Shown piece after piece: positions 5,231 to 7,046 of a stretch of 7,046 nt of DNA (positions within the stretch are counted from its first letter, which is position 1; each line of letters begins with the position of its first letter). This DNA is from Clostridiales bacterium (GTDB lineage: Bacteria; Bacillota_A; Clostridia; Christensenellales; CAG-917): positions 1 to 7,046 of the forward strand of contig JAITEJ010000168.1 in the NCBI GenBank assembly GCA_031282095.1. Reading direction: 5' to 3'. The notes beneath the pieces are model-generated. The model saw nothing but the letters and a program-made list of their open reading frames with translations, searched no databases and was not told the origin of the DNA. The translations under genes and the position numbers were made by a program.

Positions 5231-5476
5231 ATGTTAGGTTATTTATTAAGCGCGGTAGAGGGCTTAGGCGCCATAGGCGCGGCTATCGTTGTGGGCTTCG
5301 TCGGATTCGGCGCGGCAATAGGCATGGGGCTTTCGGTCAGCAAATCCACCGACGCTATAGGACGGCAACCGGAAGCCGACGGTAAAATCCGTACGACTAT
5401 GTTGCTGGGTTTGGCGTTTCTGGAAACGCTTGCGATCTACAGCTTGTTAGTTGCTATTTTGATTCTGTTCGTTTAA
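5231..5476 (+). CDS. atpE: F-type ATP synthase subunit c
   Basis: This 81-residue hairpin proteolipid forms the rotor ring. Helix 1 (about 5-35) is glycine-rich (GFVGFGAAIGMG), the polar loop is RQPEA (45-49) that contacts the F1 central stalk, and helix 2 (57-80) carries the ion-binding Glu65 in LAFLETLAIY. Compared with the Na+-binding c subunit of Ilyobacter, Glu65, a hydroxyl at 66 (Thr) and Tyr70 are kept, but Gln32 is Met, so proton coupling is more likely than sodium. The start has GAGG (5219-5222) eight bases upstream. It lies 108 bp after atpB and 30 bp before atpF. Confidence 0.95.
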   Translation: MLGYLLSAVEGLGAIGAAIVVGFVGFGAAIGMGLSVSKSTDAIGRQPEADGKIRTTMLLGLAFLETLAIYSLLVAILILFV

Positions 5477-5506
5477 AGGAACGGACATTTATTATACGGA
5501 GATAAT

Positions 5507-6019
5507 ATGCGGATGTTAATTTCTGCCATGCCTCTCAACTTGAATGTCATTGAGATACTCATTCATCTTTTTAACCTCGCCGTTTTAGTGACGGCGGTGC
5601 GTTTTCTTTTATATAAGCCCATCAAGAAATTTATGGAGAAGCGCGCTTCCGAATACCGCATGGCGGCGGAGGAAACAAAAAGGAAGTTGTTGGAAGCCGA
5701 GGAATTCCATGAAAGTTCACGCAAGCTTTTGAATGACGCGCGCCGCGAGGCGTTGGATATTGCGAACGCCACATCCTCTTCCGCGCGGCAGCAGGCCGAC
5801 GTAATAATCTCCGACGCCAAAGAAAAAGCCGACGACCTTATGGGCAGAGCTTACGAGGATATACGTTTGAAGAAAGAGGAGGAAGCCCGCGGCTTAAAGC
5901 AGGCGATTTCCGAACTCGCCGTTACGCTTGCGTCGGAAATTCTCGAAAAGCAGATTACTTCGGACGACAACGACAAAGCGATAGACGATATTCTTGACAA
6001 ATGGGAGCGTCGCGCATGA
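5507..6019 (+). CDS. atpF: F-type ATP synthase subunit b
   Basis: This 170-residue protein is the peripheral-stalk subunit. A single membrane helix (about 14-36, in IEILIHLFNLAVLVTAVRFL) is followed by KPIKKFMEKR, the typical junction, then a long charged helix (about 45-150) that forms the coiled coil. The C-terminus (SEILEKQITSDDNDK onward) has the usual end of the family and no extra delta domain, so this is not a b-delta fusion of the mycobacterial type. GGAG (5498-5501) lies five bases before the ATG at 5507; a second in-frame ATG at 5513 is also possible. Its TGA stop overlaps the next start in ATGA. Confidence 0.93.
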   Translation: MRMLISAMPLNLNVIEILIHLFNLAVLVTAVRFLLYKPIKKFMEKRASEYRMAAEETKRKLLEAEEFHESSRKLLNDARREALDIANATSSSARQQADVIISDAKEKADDLMGRAYEDIRLKKEEEARGLKQAISELAVTLASEILEKQITSDDNDKAIDDILDKWERRA

Positions 6020-7046
6020 AGAGGCTTTTGGTGAAATCATCCGTAGAATTGACGGATGCTCAAAAGAAAAAGCTTGAATCGGGAATCCGGCAGCGGGAGC
6101 TTGAGTTTAAGTATGTCATCGAACCGATAATAGGCGGCATTCAGATATACGACGGTGAAAAAATTTTAGACGTGTCCGTCGCGACCGACCTGTCGAAGAT
6201 GAAGAAGCATATAGACGACTTTATCTTTGCGCTCGGAGAGGGCGTGGCGGTCAAGGATATTCCTTCTCTTATAAAAGCTAAGGCGTCGCAGTTTAAGGAT
6301 AAGGAACACGACTTTGAGATATGCGGCAGAGTTACCTCCGCCGCGGACGGCGTCATACGTATAGAAGGGCTTTCGAACTGCAAATACGGCGAGTTGATTT
6401 TGGTAGGAAACTCCGGTTTCGCGCTCGCCATGAATTTGGAGGAAAACGAGATAGGAGCGATGCTGCTCGGCGGGGGCTCGTCGGTGTCTTTCGGAGATAT
6501 AGCGTACACGACGGGCAAAATCTTGGAGGTTCCCGTGGGCGAGGAGCTTTTGGGGCGCGTTATCGATCCGTTGGGGTATCCGTTGGACGGAAGAGCCGCT
6601 TTGACCGGACTTAAGACGCGCCGTATGGAGTGCGCCGCGCCCGCCATAATCGATCGCGCTAAGGTCGGCAAACCGTTGGAAACGGGAATACTCGCGGTAG
6701 ACGCCATGGTTCCCATAGGCAAGGGACAGCGCGAGCTTATAATAGGCGATCGGCAGACGGGTAAAACCGCCATAGCGTTGGACGCGATTCTCAATCAGAA
6801 AGGTAAAAACGTATACTGTGTATACGTCGCTGTAGGACAACGTTCCGCCGCCGTCAAAAGCTTGGTCAAAACGCTTGAAGAACACGGCGCTATGTCTTAC
6901 ACTACCGTAATTCTCGCAACCGCGTCCGACACCGCTCCATTGAAATACATCGCGCCATACACCGGCACGGCGATAGCGGAGAATTTCATGTACGAGGGCA
7001 AAGACGTACTCGTCGTTTACGACGACCTGTCAAAGCACGCGGAAGC
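6016..7046 (+). CDS. atpA: Fused ATP synthase delta C-terminal domain and alpha subunit (partial at right edge)
   Basis: The frame gives 343 codons before the window ends; the gene is cut at its 3' side. Residues 1-66 match the C-terminal domain of delta/OSCP: ELTDAQKKKLESGI (11-24), then EPIIGGIQIYDGEKILDVSV (36-55), ending in an amphipathic helix. The six-helix N-terminal delta domain is absent. Residues 77 onward are alpha: an N-terminal helix with IPSLIKAK (82-89), beta-barrel GRVTSAADGVIRIEGL (104-119), Walker A GDRQTGKT (244-251), and YDDLSKHA (335-342). Walker lysine is Lys250 against Lys175 in E. coli, an offset of 75, so normal alpha would begin about residue 76-77. The ATG overlaps the atpF stop in ATGA and has GGGAG (6003-6007) eight bases upstream, which fixes this start. 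No separate atpH exists between atpF and atpA. Confidence 0.9.
   Translation, partial: MKRLLVKSSVELTDAQKKKLESGIRQRELEFKYVIEPIIGGIQIYDGEKILDVSVATDLSKMKKHIDDFIFALGEGVAVKDIPSLIKAKASQFKDKEHDFEICGRVTSAADGVIRIEGLSNCKYGELILVGNSGFALAMNLEENEIGAMLLGGGSSVSFGDIAYTTGKILEVPVGEELLGRVIDPLGYPLDGRAALTGLKTRRMECAAPAIIDRAKVGKPLETGILAVDAMVPIGKGQRELIIGDRQTGKTAIALDAILNQKGKNVYCVYVAVGQRSAAVKSLVKTLEEHGAMSYTTVILATASDTAPLKYIAPYTGTAIAENFMYEGKDVLVVYDDLSKHAE
6235..6246 (+). promoter_or_regulatory. Possible internal start for unfused alpha subunit
   Basis: GGAG (6235-6238) lies five bases before an in-frame GTG (6244-6246), codon 77 of the fusion. Translation from here would give an alpha subunit beginning exactly where E. 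coli alpha begins. The site may be a relic of the original atpA start or a working second start. The same bases encode LGEGV in a linker, so chance is possible. Confidence 0.4.

Noticed and set aside
6141..6885. Long minus-strand frames (217 and 239 residues) opposite the alpha gene
   Set aside because: They are antisense shadows of a strongly conserved gene and resemble no known family.

Overview
This window most likely comes from an uncultured member of the Bacillota, Clostridia-like. The reasons are strong GGAG-type Shine-Dalgarno (SD) sites, sigma-A-type promoters, a PUA-less ProB-like kinase, a Bacillus-type Nudix ADP-ribose pyrophosphatase, and an a-c-b-(delta)-alpha F-ATPase order. TAA and TGA both act as stops, so the code is standard bacterial. 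The taxon is inferred from gene style only; no marker gene is present.

Layout. Positions 1-105 hold two copies of a 29-bp repeat, the second running into the stop codon of a minus-strand amino-acid kinase resembling glutamate 5-kinase (106-930). The kinase and a plus-strand Nudix hydrolase (1371-1889) are divergent; their promoters flank a tandem repeat array (1016-1209). A 688-bp gap with hairpins, a good promoter and a second array leads to ung, uracil-DNA glycosylase (2578-3246). Ung is followed by a perfect bidirectional intrinsic terminator (3528-3562). The rest of the 1.1-kb gap up to 4378 has no credible gene and contains a five-copy array with a 66-69 bp period. From 4379 to the right edge runs an F-type ATP synthase operon: atpB (a), atpE (c), atpF (b), and a gene overlapping atpF by 4 nt.

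The most notable feature is that last gene (6016 to beyond 7046). Its first ~66 residues match the C-terminal, b-binding domain of subunit delta (OSCP). From about residue 77 it is ordinary alpha subunit in register with E. coli alpha. The delta N-terminal domain, which normally grips the alpha N-terminus, is absent and there is no separate atpH. The peripheral-stalk connector therefore appears covalently fused to the catalytic head. At the junction there is an in-frame GTG with a GGAG sequence five bases upstream, which could yield unfused alpha. If used, this would reconcile a fusion with the usual three alpha to one delta stoichiometry.

A second theme is that every gap outside the ATPase operon carries degenerate tandem repeats with a 65-72 bp period. 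The arrays share words such as TATACAACGCGA and GTTCGTTAC, so they look like one dispersed intergenic repeat family rather than CRISPR or coding sequence.

Functionally the window combines energy conversion (ATP synthase), DNA repair (Ung), nucleotide-sugar clean-up (Nudix) and a small-molecule kinase. Only the ATPase genes form an obvious operon.
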